Positions 57,016 to 64,000 of a stretch of 64,000 nt of DNA are shown here, in pieces. The stretch is from JBGASG01 sp046328035 (GTDB lineage: Bacteria; Cyanobacteriota; Vampirovibrionia; Obscuribacterales; Obscuribacteraceae). The position numbers and the translations under genes were made by a program. A model generated the notes under the pieces. That model saw only the letters and a list, made by a program, of their open reading frames with translations, made no database searches and had not been told where the DNA came from. The DNA is taken from the NCBI GenBank assembly GCA_046328035.1, contig JAXLXI010000007.1:1-64000 (forward strand), read 5' to 3'. Every line of letters begins with the position of its first letter. The stretch's first letter is position 1.

Positions 57016-58326
57016 TTAACTGCTTTTCTTCCACCATGGTTTAAGCTCGTTTTGTTCGCGACGCTGCTTGAGCGCTGCCGACTGCTCTTCGTATTTCTTT
57101 GCTCCAGATCGATCCCCGGTTTGATATAGATATCTGGCGTAGTGATGGAACAAAAGTTCTTGCTCCTCGGAAGTATCTATGCCCGTCTGGGCTAATCGGT
57201 TCATAGCTGTGAACGCTTCTGGAAACTGAGACTTGGCGCTCTTGTAATCGTCCAGCATTACGCTGGTAACCGGCAACAACATTTTGCTTAGCAACGTGTA
57301 GTCGTACGCGTGACTAGGTTCGCGAAGAATGAATTGTTCTTTTTCTGGCTTGGCTACTTTTCTATCGATCATGAATTGGAAGTAGTGTCTTGCGGCGGAG
57401 ACGTCACCGACTTCGAGCAGCGAGCATGCCGCGGGAAACAGGTCGCTGAACGATCGAGCTTCGTCCACATCGAACTTCGTTGTTTCCGAGACCTCTGCCG
57501 AGAAGAAGATGGGTTCGAAATCACCGCGATTATAGATTCGGCGGCTGGCGAGATTAGCTACGCTCAGGGCGCGCGCTGCATCGAATGGTCTTTGTGATTT
57601 TGAGTAGACTTCCGCCGCCAGTCGTTGCCGAGGTACGTCATCAGGCAGCAGAACAAACGGGTCAACTTGCTCCGACCTCTGTGCAATCTCGGCTGCCTTC
57701 TCCCAGTCGCCGCGATCGGCGTAGATTTGCATCAACAGATCAAATGCGCAGTATTTTCGTCCGCTGGGTCCTAAATTGGCGTTGCCCGACGAAGTGTGAA
57801 TTGGACTCAACGCCGGCGCCTGCAAGAGAGCTTGTTCGGCGTTTTTCATGTCTCCCTGGACGAGATAGATATTCGCCATGTTGATAAGCTCGGAGTGTCT
57901 CATCTCCAGATTGTGAGCCATGTTTGCTCGTAGTTCACGAAGCTGGCACTGTAAAAGCAATGTAGGCAGTTCTTTTTTGTCCTTATCCCAGTAGAAGTAA
58001 GCAATCTGCGGACGTTCGATACCTTTTCCGATCCAGTGATTTACACCGCTCAAGCTTGCCGTGAGCAGAATCAGTGAGAGCACAAGCATCCACGTGGTAT
58101 TGCGATTGAGATGCGATTTTGGGCGCGATTCAGCGTTTGTCACCGGTACCGAATCTGGTGCCGAGGTTGTAGCGGCTTGCAATTGCAGTTCGGACGTGTC
58201 GGGGTCGGCAACCAGCTCTACTTGTGGTTGCTCGGATACTTGCGTTTGCTCGCTCCCGTGCGCTTGTTCGCTGGTGACAAGGTCGGGCGGAGCGTTCTGT
58301 GGTTTGTCGCGGAGGAAGTCGCTCAT
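57016..58326 (-). CDS. TM-anchored TPR-like protein, type A
   Basis: A 436-aa protein. Acidic/Gln-rich N-terminus (residues 1-75: EQAHGSEQTQVSEQPQVE), a TM helix at about 80-97 (MLVLSLILLTASLSGV), then NHWIGKGIE and an alpha-helical solvent-exposed region with TPR-like repeats (LINMANIYLVQGDMKNAEQA, DLLMQIYADRGDWEKAAEIA). The ATG overlaps the stop of the next gene upstream (ATGA at 58323-58326). Related in architecture to 58323-59540 and 60600-61493. Confidence 0.8.
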   Translation of the reverse strand: MSDFLRDKPQNAPPDLVTSEQAHGSEQTQVSEQPQVELVADPDTSELQLQAATTSAPDSVPVTNAESRPKSHLNRNTTWMLVLSLILLTASLSGVNHWIGKGIERPQIAYFYWDKDKKELPTLLLQCQLRELRANMAHNLEMRHSELINMANIYLVQGDMKNAEQALLQAPALSPIHTSSGNANLGPSGRKYCAFDLLMQIYADRGDWEKAAEIAQRSEQVDPFVLLPDDVPRQRLAAEVYSKSQRPFDAARALSVANLASRRIYNRGDFEPIFFSAEVSETTKFDVDEARSFSDLFPAACSLLEVGDVSAARHYFQFMIDRKVAKPEKEQFILREPSHAYDYTLLSKMLLPVTSVMLDDYKSAKSQFPEAFTAMNRLAQTGIDTSEEQELLFHHYARYLYQTGDRSGAKKYEEQSAALKQRREQNELKPWWKKSS

Positions 58327-59540
58327 TTGACCCTCCTCTCTTTCCACCACAGCCGGTGCAGACCGGACTCCTCTCGAAGCCGAGCCTTTTCGGCCATCGC
58401 TGTATATCTCTGGGCTTCGGAAACGTTGCCCTTGTGCATCAGAAATCGCGAATACTGCTCAAACAACAGCGACTGCACAGGAAACCATAGCCCGCCTCGC
58501 AGTTCATTCCTGTCTATTTCCAACGCTTGCGGAAATTCAAGCTCGGCTCGCTTATAGTCGTTCATCAGCATGCTTGTGATCGGCAGCATTACAATCGCGG
58601 CCTTCTGCTGATAGTAGGTTGTGAGATCGGAACTCACAGTTGTCGGACCCGGTGGTGGAATTTGCCGTTTGGCGATGGTCTGGAAGCAATGCCTGGCTTC
58701 TTCGAAACGATTGCAAGCAAGAAGTGTGCAACCCATCGACATTATGTCGTCTTGAGCCGTTGTGTCGAACATGTCGATCAGGATTTTTCTGGACTCGGAA
58801 GGAGAAACGTTTTCCGACGTTCCCGCCTTCATCGAACGGGACAATCGGAGTTGTCCGTGGCTCTCATAGAAGCGCCGATACTTCTCGGCTTCGCCTGCGC
58901 GTCCGACGTGATCCAGGACCACTGCGATCCTTTTCATGTTCATCGGGTCCAATGCGCTGTCAGGGGTCAACTTGTATCTGTCCACCAAGTCGGCAGCCGC
59001 CAGCCATCGTCTCTGGTGCACATACAATTGCAACAGCGTCTCCATCTGCTCTGTGGAAGTGGAAACGGGCATCGCTTGCAAAAGATGGGATTCGGCCGCT
59101 GATTCGTCTCCGGCGAGAAGCTCGAGATTTGCCAGATCTGTGAGACCAGCAGTTTTCTCGTTCTGATTTCCAACCAGCGAGTCGCGAACAACTCGCAGTC
59201 GATGCTGCAGAATCAGGAGCGGAAGCTGCTCAGTGGGAAATTGTTCGATGTTGTAGCGAACCAAGCTATATGTATTTGATTTGCCGACCCATTCGTTGAG
59301 GACTGCCAGCGAGACGGACAGAACAAGAGCGGCAAGAAACAGCAATTTGCTGGTGCCGATCTTATGTCTTGCACGCGCGTTATGTTTTGGTGCAGGAACT
59401 GGTTGAGGTGCAGGCGCCGGGGACTCGGGTGGCGCCGCGGATTCGGGTGGCGCCGCGGATTCGGGTGGCGATACCGAGTCCGTCGCCTGCAATTCGACGT
59501 CCTTCTGATTCTCTTCGCTGAAGGAAGGTTTCTTCTTCAT
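58323..59540 (-). CDS. TM-anchored TPR-like protein, type B
   Basis: About 405 aa from the ATG at 59540. N-terminal PPESAA repeats encoded by an 18-bp tandem DNA repeat near 59426-59473, then a basic stretch and a TM helix (LLFLAALVLSVSLAVLNEWVG), then helical repeats (LTDLANLELLAGDESAAES, LLQLYVHQRRWLAAADLVD). Same order of parts as 57016-58326. It begins 22 bp after the stop of the CurA-like gene. Confidence 0.8.
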   Translation of the reverse strand: MKKKPSFSEENQKDVELQATDSVSPPESAAPPESAAPPESPAPAPQPVPAPKHNARARHKIGTSKLLFLAALVLSVSLAVLNEWVGKSNTYSLVRYNIEQFPTEQLPLLILQHRLRVVRDSLVGNQNEKTAGLTDLANLELLAGDESAAESHLLQAMPVSTSTEQMETLLQLYVHQRRWLAAADLVDRYKLTPDSALDPMNMKRIAVVLDHVGRAGEAEKYRRFYESHGQLRLSRSMKAGTSENVSPSESRKILIDMFDTTAQDDIMSMGCTLLACNRFEEARHCFQTIAKRQIPPPGPTTVSSDLTTYYQQKAAIVMLPITSMLMNDYKRAELEFPQALEIDRNELRGGLWFPVQSLLFEQYSRFLMHKGNVSEAQRYTAMAEKARLREESGLHRLWWKERRVK

Positions 59541-59562
59541 CGCATTGTCGAAAGGTCCGTCT

Positions 59563-60594
59563 TCAGTTCTGGACGTGTACGACCATTTTACCGAAGTTGC
59601 GCCCTTCAAGGACGTCGACTAATGCTTGTGGTGCCGCTTCCAGTCCTTCGACCAAATCTTCGCGGTATTTGACTTTGCCCTCTTTGACCCAGAGCGACAT
59701 CTCTTTGAGAAACTCCGGGTACCGATGTCCGTAGTCATCGAAGATGATGAATCCCTGCATCTTCAAGCGTTTGACGAGAATCTGGCGTTGCAGAAGTCCG
59801 GTGCGGTCTGGTCCGTCCGGCAGCTTGGTGGAATTGTAGTCGGCGATCAACCCGCAGACCGGGATGCGTGCCTTGCTATTCAACAGCGGCAAGACCGCCT
59901 GGAATATCTCGCCGCCGACATTTTCGAAGTACACGTCGATGCCTTTGTCGCAGGCTGCGGCAAGTTTCTTCGCAAGATCTTGCCCGCGGTGATCGAGGCA
60001 TTCGTCGAAGCCGAGTTCCTCTTTTGCGTATGCGCACTTTTCGGCACCGCCGGCGATGCCCACTACCCGGCAGCCTTTCAGCTTGGCGATCTGTCCGACT
60101 ACCGCGCCGACAGCACCGGTGGCTGCGGCTACGACGACAGTTTCTCCGGACTTCGGTGCGCCAATGTCGAGCAGTCCCATATAGGCCGTGAACCCGGGCA
60201 TACCCAGAACTCCCAGCGCGGTCGACATCGGACCGGCGGCCGGATCAATCCGCACCAGTCCTTTGCCGTCGGAGATTGCATAGTCCTGCCATCCGTTGAA
60301 GGACAGCACCACGTCGCCTTCCTTGTATTGCGAGTTGTGCGACTTCTCAACCTGGCTGACAGTGCCGCCAATCATGACGTCACCGAGTGCCACCGGTTCG
60401 GCGTATGAAGGTCCGTCGCTCATGCGCCCGCGCATGTACGGATCGATAGAGAGATAGAGCGTCCGCAAAAGCAACTGACCGTCGCCTGGTTCGGGACGGG
60501 CTCCGCGTTCGAGGCGGAAGTCGCGCGCCGGATCCGGTGCTCCTTTCGGTCGCGCTGCCAGCACGATGCGCCGATTTTCGCTTTGCTCTGTCAT
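59563..60594 (-). CDS. NADP-dependent MDR oxidoreductase, CurA/PTGR-like
   Basis: A 343-aa zinc-free MDR protein. YLSIDPYMRGRMSD near residue 50, GGTVSQVEKSHN, and the nucleotide-binding AAATGAVGAVVGQIAKLKGC (about 155-175), then VYFENVGGEIFQAVLP and CGLIADYNSTKLPDGPDR are typical of the CurA/YncB/prostaglandin reductase group, which reduce double bonds of enones with NADPH. GGGGAG precedes the ATG and sits in the last codons of the upstream gene, implying coupling. Confidence 0.95.
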   Translation of the reverse strand: MTEQSENRRIVLAARPKGAPDPARDFRLERGARPEPGDGQLLLRTLYLSIDPYMRGRMSDGPSYAEPVALGDVMIGGTVSQVEKSHNSQYKEGDVVLSFNGWQDYAISDGKGLVRIDPAAGPMSTALGVLGMPGFTAYMGLLDIGAPKSGETVVVAAATGAVGAVVGQIAKLKGCRVVGIAGGAEKCAYAKEELGFDECLDHRGQDLAKKLAAACDKGIDVYFENVGGEIFQAVLPLLNSKARIPVCGLIADYNSTKLPDGPDRTGLLQRQILVKRLKMQGFIIFDDYGHRYPEFLKEMSLWVKEGKVKYREDLVEGLEAAPQALVDVLEGRNFGKMVVHVQN

Positions 60595-60599
60595 GAGAT

Positions 60600-61493
60600 C
60601 TACTCCCCTGCTGTGGTGGTGGACTGCTGTGTCTTGGTGTCTTGCTGCGGTTTGATTGTCTGTGGGGCGGCGCTCAGCTCGGCAAGCAGGGCTTCCGCTT
60701 TCTTGTATTCAAATGGTGTCTGTCCGGGATGCTGCTTCAAGAGTGGTATTGCGACTTTGAGATTTTCAATTGCCTGATCGCGCTGCCCGGTCTTCGCTTC
60801 GTCGATCGCGGCGAAATACAAGATTGTGCCGTAGTCGCGATCGACACCGTTCGCTTCTTTCTCCAGCGCTGCGGCTCTTTCGAGAACTCTAGCCGCGACT
60901 GCGGGGTGCGACTCCTCCATGGCCGCGGACAGGTGCAGCATGTGCCGTGGGGACCGCTTCTTGTCGCCGCAGCTGATGACGAGAATCGCCTCTTCCATGC
61001 GGTCGAATTTATCGTCGAACGCGTACATCGCCGCCAGCGCCTTGGCGCATTCATGCGATGAATTCTTGTTGGTGAACACAAATGGTTCGAGCGTATGTTC
61101 AGCGTCAGTCAGCTTGTTCTGTTGCGCCAACTGCATCGCGGATTTCAGCGCCTTCATGTCCGGGGCATTCATGGCGCCCTGCATGTAGACCCAGTAATTG
61201 ACCGAGATGGCGACCACCCCAAACACCAATGCACCGAAAGCAACAAGCATCAAGTTGAGTATCCGGCGCGCCATGCTTTTCGCTGCCGGTTTGTTCGCTG
61301 CCGGTTTGTTCGCTGCCGGTTTGTTCTCTGCCGCCGACTTGGGTCTCGCCGTCGCACCCGTCTCATCTGTTGTCGAGGCACCATTGCTGGTGGCGGGCAG
61401 CGACGGTTCACCGCCGGCTCCTTCCTCGACGATCAGATGAACATCGCCGTCCTCAACGAGTTTTTGCTTGAACTCTTTGTCAGGCTTGTCCAT
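60600..61493 (-). CDS. TM-anchored TPR-like protein, type C
   Basis: A 297-aa protein. Acidic N-terminus, then NKPAANKPAANKPAAK encoded by a 15-bp tandem repeat near 61281-61326, then a TM helix (LMLVAFGALVFGVVAISV) followed by NYWVYMQG, then a helical region (LKSAMQLAQQNKLTDAEHTL, AIENLKVAIPLLKQHPGQTP) and a Gln/Thr tail. It shares the plan low-complexity / TM / N(H/E/Y)W(I/V) / TPR with types A and B. AGGA precedes the ATG. Confidence 0.82.
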   Translation of the reverse strand: MDKPDKEFKQKLVEDGDVHLIVEEGAGGEPSLPATSNGASTTDETGATARPKSAAENKPAANKPAANKPAAKSMARRILNLMLVAFGALVFGVVAISVNYWVYMQGAMNAPDMKALKSAMQLAQQNKLTDAEHTLEPFVFTNKNSSHECAKALAAMYAFDDKFDRMEEAILVISCGDKKRSPRHMLHLSAAMEESHPAVAARVLERAAALEKEANGVDRDYGTILYFAAIDEAKTGQRDQAIENLKVAIPLLKQHPGQTPFEYKKAEALLAELSAAPQTIKPQQDTKTQQSTTTAGE

Positions 61494-61564
61494 TGCACAG
61501 CCGTCCTAACAATAGGGACCGAGGATCAGGAACCAGGAGCGGACCAGAACTGGTAAGTATACGC

Positions 61565-62311
61565 CTAGTGCACGGTCAGCAGATCGACGAAGGCGCCGTT
61601 TTGCAAAACCGGAACACAAGCGCTGGTATTCAGCGCTGCCGCCAATTCGACGTCGAGGCTGCACCCTCGTTCATTCAGTTCTTTGCCCGAGGAACACACA
61701 TTGAGGGTCTCCAACAGCATGTCTTTGAAACGCTCAAAGCACGTCCAGGCGGCTTCCGCTTCCAGCGAGAGGTTGCCTCGCAGGTGATTGATCACGGCGC
61801 CGGCACCGATGAAGTCTTCAAGTGCGGGGCGCAGGGACTGGTTGTCCCAGGTTTCGCCGGCGGGCACCACGCAGATGGGGGCGCCGAAGCGCTCTGCCGC
61901 GCGGGCCACGGCTGCCGCATTGCGAAGGCAGGCGGCGAAGACGGGAGTGTCTGTTTCGGCTTCCGCCGCTGTTGCTGCCAGAGACGAACCGTTGGGCGAA
62001 GGCAGGACTAGACGCGTTCCGCGTGGAATTAGAATGAGCGACTCTGGTGAGAGCGAGAAACCGCCGACGCGGCGGTCGCGCTCAGCGAGTACGGCGTCTT
62101 GCTGTGCGGCGAATGCGATTGCGGTTTCGTCCTTGTATCTATACGGGTAGACGGTGGCACCGCCGGCAACGGCGATATCGACCGCGGTGCAGAACGACAG
62201 CACGTCTACAATGATGATTGCCTTGCAGCTGATAGCAACGCGACGTAAACCTTCGACGCCCCATTCGCAACGAATGTCGAACTCGCCCTGCAATTTAGTC
62301 GACGGCGGCAA
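61565..62311 (-). CDS. 2-phosphosulfolactate phosphatase (ComB) family protein
   Basis: A 248-aa protein. IIVDVLSFCTAVDIAVAGGATVYPY, RGTRLVLPSPNGSSLAA and PICVVPAGETWDNQSLRPALEDFIGAGAVI match the ComB family, Mg2+-dependent phosphatases of coenzyme M-type biosynthesis that in bacteria likely act on other phosphoesters. It overlaps the permease gene by 17 bp, so the two are probably coexpressed. Confidence 0.88.
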   Translation of the reverse strand: MPPSTKLQGEFDIRCEWGVEGLRRVAISCKAIIIVDVLSFCTAVDIAVAGGATVYPYRYKDETAIAFAAQQDAVLAERDRRVGGFSLSPESLILIPRGTRLVLPSPNGSSLAATAAEAETDTPVFAACLRNAAAVARAAERFGAPICVVPAGETWDNQSLRPALEDFIGAGAVINHLRGNLSLEAEAAWTCFERFKDMLLETLNVCSSGKELNERGCSLDVELAAALNTSACVPVLQNGAFVDLLTVH

Positions 62312-63698
62312 CGGTTTCGGCGATCAAATTGTCATCCTTGAACGATTGTTCGAAGGCATGGCGCGCCTTGCTGATTGACATGCGATGCTCCAGAATGCGC
62401 AGCGGAATGTACATCAGCGCGGAGGTCAACCACGACTGCACGGAACAGATACCGACGTGAAGGTCGGCTGTACCTGGAATGATGCCGGAGGTGAGGAGCC
62501 CGACGGTCATACCGCAGATGAGGGCGATCAATGACGGCCAACGCACGATTGGCAATTCACTGAATGCCGGGATACGCTCGCCGAAGCGGCTTTCTGTGCG
62601 GAACATCCATGTCGATAGCGCCCACTCGCACATGATAATGACGGTCGGTGTGGGCAAAATGATACAGTTGAGGGAAGCGATGGCTTCCAATCCTTTAGCG
62701 GAACCAGACACGGCCAACCACGCAGCCGTCATGGCGCCGAGAATGGCGAGCACGGAGACCCAGATTTTGTGCGGCAGTGCCTTGAGGTTTGCGCAGGCTT
62801 GTTTGGAGCCGAAGAGGTTGGAATCGTTGGCCGCGAAGTACGATGCTCCCAGGACTATGATGCCGATGGCCGCAATGCCGCCGAAGGAGAAACGCGACAT
62901 AAGCGCTGTGGCGGCGGCGTATTCGGTGACGCCGGTGAGGTGAGCGATCAGCCAGCCCGTAGCAGGGAAAATCATCTCGCCGATTAAGAGCGCCACTACA
63001 AGTGGTGGCACCGTGAAATTCATTTTGGGTTTACTGTACCGCCAGTAGTCCGCTTCATTTCCCCAGAGGGCGAAGCCGATGATGAACGAGGAAATGGCTG
63101 TGAAGGCAGTGGCGAATGAGACGTGCGAAGGTTCTGAGAGTACGCTGATCGGGCTAGCCCAGACTGCCTTCGCGAAGGTGTAGACCACCCAGGCAATAAG
63201 AATCGGGGCCGCGAAGTAGCGCGCGAAGTTGGCGACGCCTTTGAAGCCGAAGAAGTTATTGAGCGCCATCAGCAAAGCTAATGCGCTTGCCATCACTGGC
63301 AGTGGTATCGCAACATGGAAAAATTCGTGCACCGCTTCCGCCATGAACAGTGAGCAGAGCCCGTACCAGGCGATGAAAATCCAGAGCAGGTTGACGGTGA
63401 TCAGCCGCGAGCCCAACTTTCCGAAGACGCTACGGCTCAGGCCAGTGTATGTCTGACCCGTCGTGGCGCCCAATTGCACCGAAGGGATCGTGAATGCCAG
63501 CAGAATCAGGCAGCTGATTGCGCATCCGGCGATCACCTGGGGCAGCGAGATGCCGTCCTTGAACCACTGGAACCCAATCAAAACGCTCGGAAATGCCGTC
63601 ACCATAGTGATCCAGAGCAGTCCCATAGTGAGTGGACCTCGCCGTTCTGAGGCTGGAACCGCCGTGAACGGATCTTCTTTTACGTGCGCAATACCCAA
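62295..63698 (-). CDS. NCS1-family nucleobase/cation permease
   Basis: A 467-aa protein with about 12 TM helices. RRGPLTMGLLWITMVTAFPS at the N-terminus, ATTGQTYTGLSRSVFGKLGS, ALWGNEADYWRYSKPK and NCIILPTPTVIIMCEWALS resemble cytosine permease CodB-type NCS1 transporters. It imports a nucleobase or related heterocycle with Na+ or H+; specificity is not readable. First gene of a two-gene operon with the ComB-like protein. Confidence 0.92.
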   Translation of the reverse strand: MGIAHVKEDPFTAVPASERRGPLTMGLLWITMVTAFPSVLIGFQWFKDGISLPQVIAGCAISCLILLAFTIPSVQLGATTGQTYTGLSRSVFGKLGSRLITVNLLWIFIAWYGLCSLFMAEAVHEFFHVAIPLPVMASALALLMALNNFFGFKGVANFARYFAAPILIAWVVYTFAKAVWASPISVLSEPSHVSFATAFTAISSFIIGFALWGNEADYWRYSKPKMNFTVPPLVVALLIGEMIFPATGWLIAHLTGVTEYAAATALMSRFSFGGIAAIGIIVLGASYFAANDSNLFGSKQACANLKALPHKIWVSVLAILGAMTAAWLAVSGSAKGLEAIASLNCIILPTPTVIIMCEWALSTWMFRTESRFGERIPAFSELPIVRWPSLIALICGMTVGLLTSGIIPGTADLHVGICSVQSWLTSALMYIPLRILEHRMSISKARHAFEQSFKDDNLIAETVAAVD

Positions 63699-63865
63699 GG
63701 CGAATTAACCCCCGCATAGGCTAACCCTGCGATTATCGTCGTCATCTAGCCACACTGCCATCGGGCAATTACGCAAAATTTACCGCCTGTGCCGCTCAGG
63801 GTGTGGAAATTACGAATTTTTGAACCCGACACACGGCACCGTACACCATGCCTAAGTCCCGCCAA

Positions 63866-63896
63866 ATGTGCGAGATTCCAGGACAAATCGCATATT
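63866..63896 (+). repeat. 31-bp palindrome TGCGA-N14-TCGCA, copy 5
   Basis: Begins ATGTGCGAGATTCC and ends CAAATCGCATATT. Orientation as copy 1. First member of the second inverted doublet. Confidence 0.87.
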
Positions 63897-63957
63897 TCCC
63901 GTCACTCCGACTTGGTGGACTGGCGGGCAAACCAGCACCCCTGTGGGCTTTTGCCAA

Positions 63958-63988
63958 ATATGCGATATTCCCGGAAATCTCGCACATT
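63958..63988 (-). repeat. 31-bp palindrome TGCGA-N14-TCGCA, copy 6 (inverted orientation)
   Basis: Begins ATATGCGATATTCCC and ends GAAATCTCGCACATT. Inverted relative to copy 5; start-to-start spacing 92 bp, against 89 bp in the first doublet. Confidence 0.88.
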
Positions 63989-64000
63989 GCGCGGATGAGC

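Larger units (their letters stand above)
63699..64000. promoter_or_regulatory. Right-edge intergenic region with an inverted palindrome doublet
   Basis: About 300 bp upstream of the NCS1 gene. It carries copies 5 and 6 of the TGCGA-N14-TCGCA palindrome in opposite orientation. The short ORFs on both strands here are translations of the palindromes and are not credible genes. Confidence 0.75.

Noticed and set aside
63789..63998. Small ORFs at the right edge
   Set aside because: They translate the palindromes on both strands and lack ribosome sites and domains.

Overview
The window is a gene-dense bacterial chromosome segment of moderately high GC, with no rRNA, tRNA, CRISPR array, transposase or phage structural gene that I could recognise. 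Content is rich in multidomain signalling proteins (hybrid histidine kinases, receiver proteins, two Pkn2-type Ser/Thr kinases with Cys-rich zinc-binding-like segments), TPR/membrane proteins and long low-complexity proteins. That mix suggests a large, environmentally responsive genome such as an Obscuribacterales-like member of the non-photosynthetic Cyanobacteriota or a comparable lineage. This taxonomic guess is low confidence because no marker gene is present.

Layout. 0-2.5 kb: the N-terminal 844 residues of a minus-strand HExxH/YD-repeat-like protein that runs off the left edge. 2.6-12.9 kb: a signalling island. It holds a hybrid kinase with a degenerate first receiver, a receiver/HTH-like/zinc-ribbon/Ser-Thr kinase fusion, a CheY-like protein, a RedB-like thioredoxin-fold protein, a membrane hybrid kinase and a REC-HPt-REC protein. 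12.9-14.6 kb: first copy of a two-gene module (a 105-aa 'GEVTGHAHA' protein plus a DUF6745-like protein). 14.6-19.2 kb: secreted or membrane hypotheticals, a histidine phosphatase, a HEAT-like protein and a YciI protein. 19.2-19.8 kb: a repeat-dense non-coding region in front of a DUF6088/AbiEi-like regulator. 20.4-24.9 kb: M28 peptidase and glutaredoxin, two small hypotheticals, an orphan NarL-like regulator and a divergent OmpR-like regulator. 24.8-27.7 kb: a 963-aa repetitive LysM protein. 27.8-31.5 kb: two divergent ABC-F ATPases. 31.5-36.5 kb: EF-hand-like protein, TonB-like protein, methyltransferase, tyrosine phosphatase and a stand-alone Clp N-domain protein.

36.7-38.8 kb: second copy of the GHAHA/DUF6745 module, now preceded by a ribbon-helix-helix gene and a near-consensus promoter. 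38.8-45.9 kb: quinone oxidoreductase plus amine oxidase (coupled), an SRPBCC protein, small hypotheticals and a TPR-bearing Ser/Thr kinase. 46-52 kb: secreted TPR protein, second Clp N-domain protein, Nudix hydrolase, and a four-gene cluster of membrane proteins, two of them with pseudopilin-like C-terminal domains. 52-55.3 kb: a compact operon of J-domain/pseudokinase, vWA protein and a PurZ-like adenylosuccinate synthetase. 55.7-63.7 kb: secreted proteins, three related membrane/TPR proteins interleaved with a CurA-like reductase, a ComB-like phosphatase and an NCS1 permease.

The strongest candidates for something undescribed are: (1) the vWA / J-pseudokinase / PurZ-like cassette; (2) the duplicated GHAHA/DUF6745 module with its RHH regulator; (3) a dispersed palindrome TGCGA-N14-TCGCA present six times, twice as inverted doublets about 90 bp apart; (4) a helically phased array of six CGGTATACCG-type palindromes about 31.5 bp apart before the AbiEi-like regulator; (5) a shared direct-repeat box CTGACCAA at 10-11 bp periodicity at three promoter regions surrounding an OmpR-type regulator, a likely local regulon. 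All coordinates and motifs were read by eye; no database search was run.
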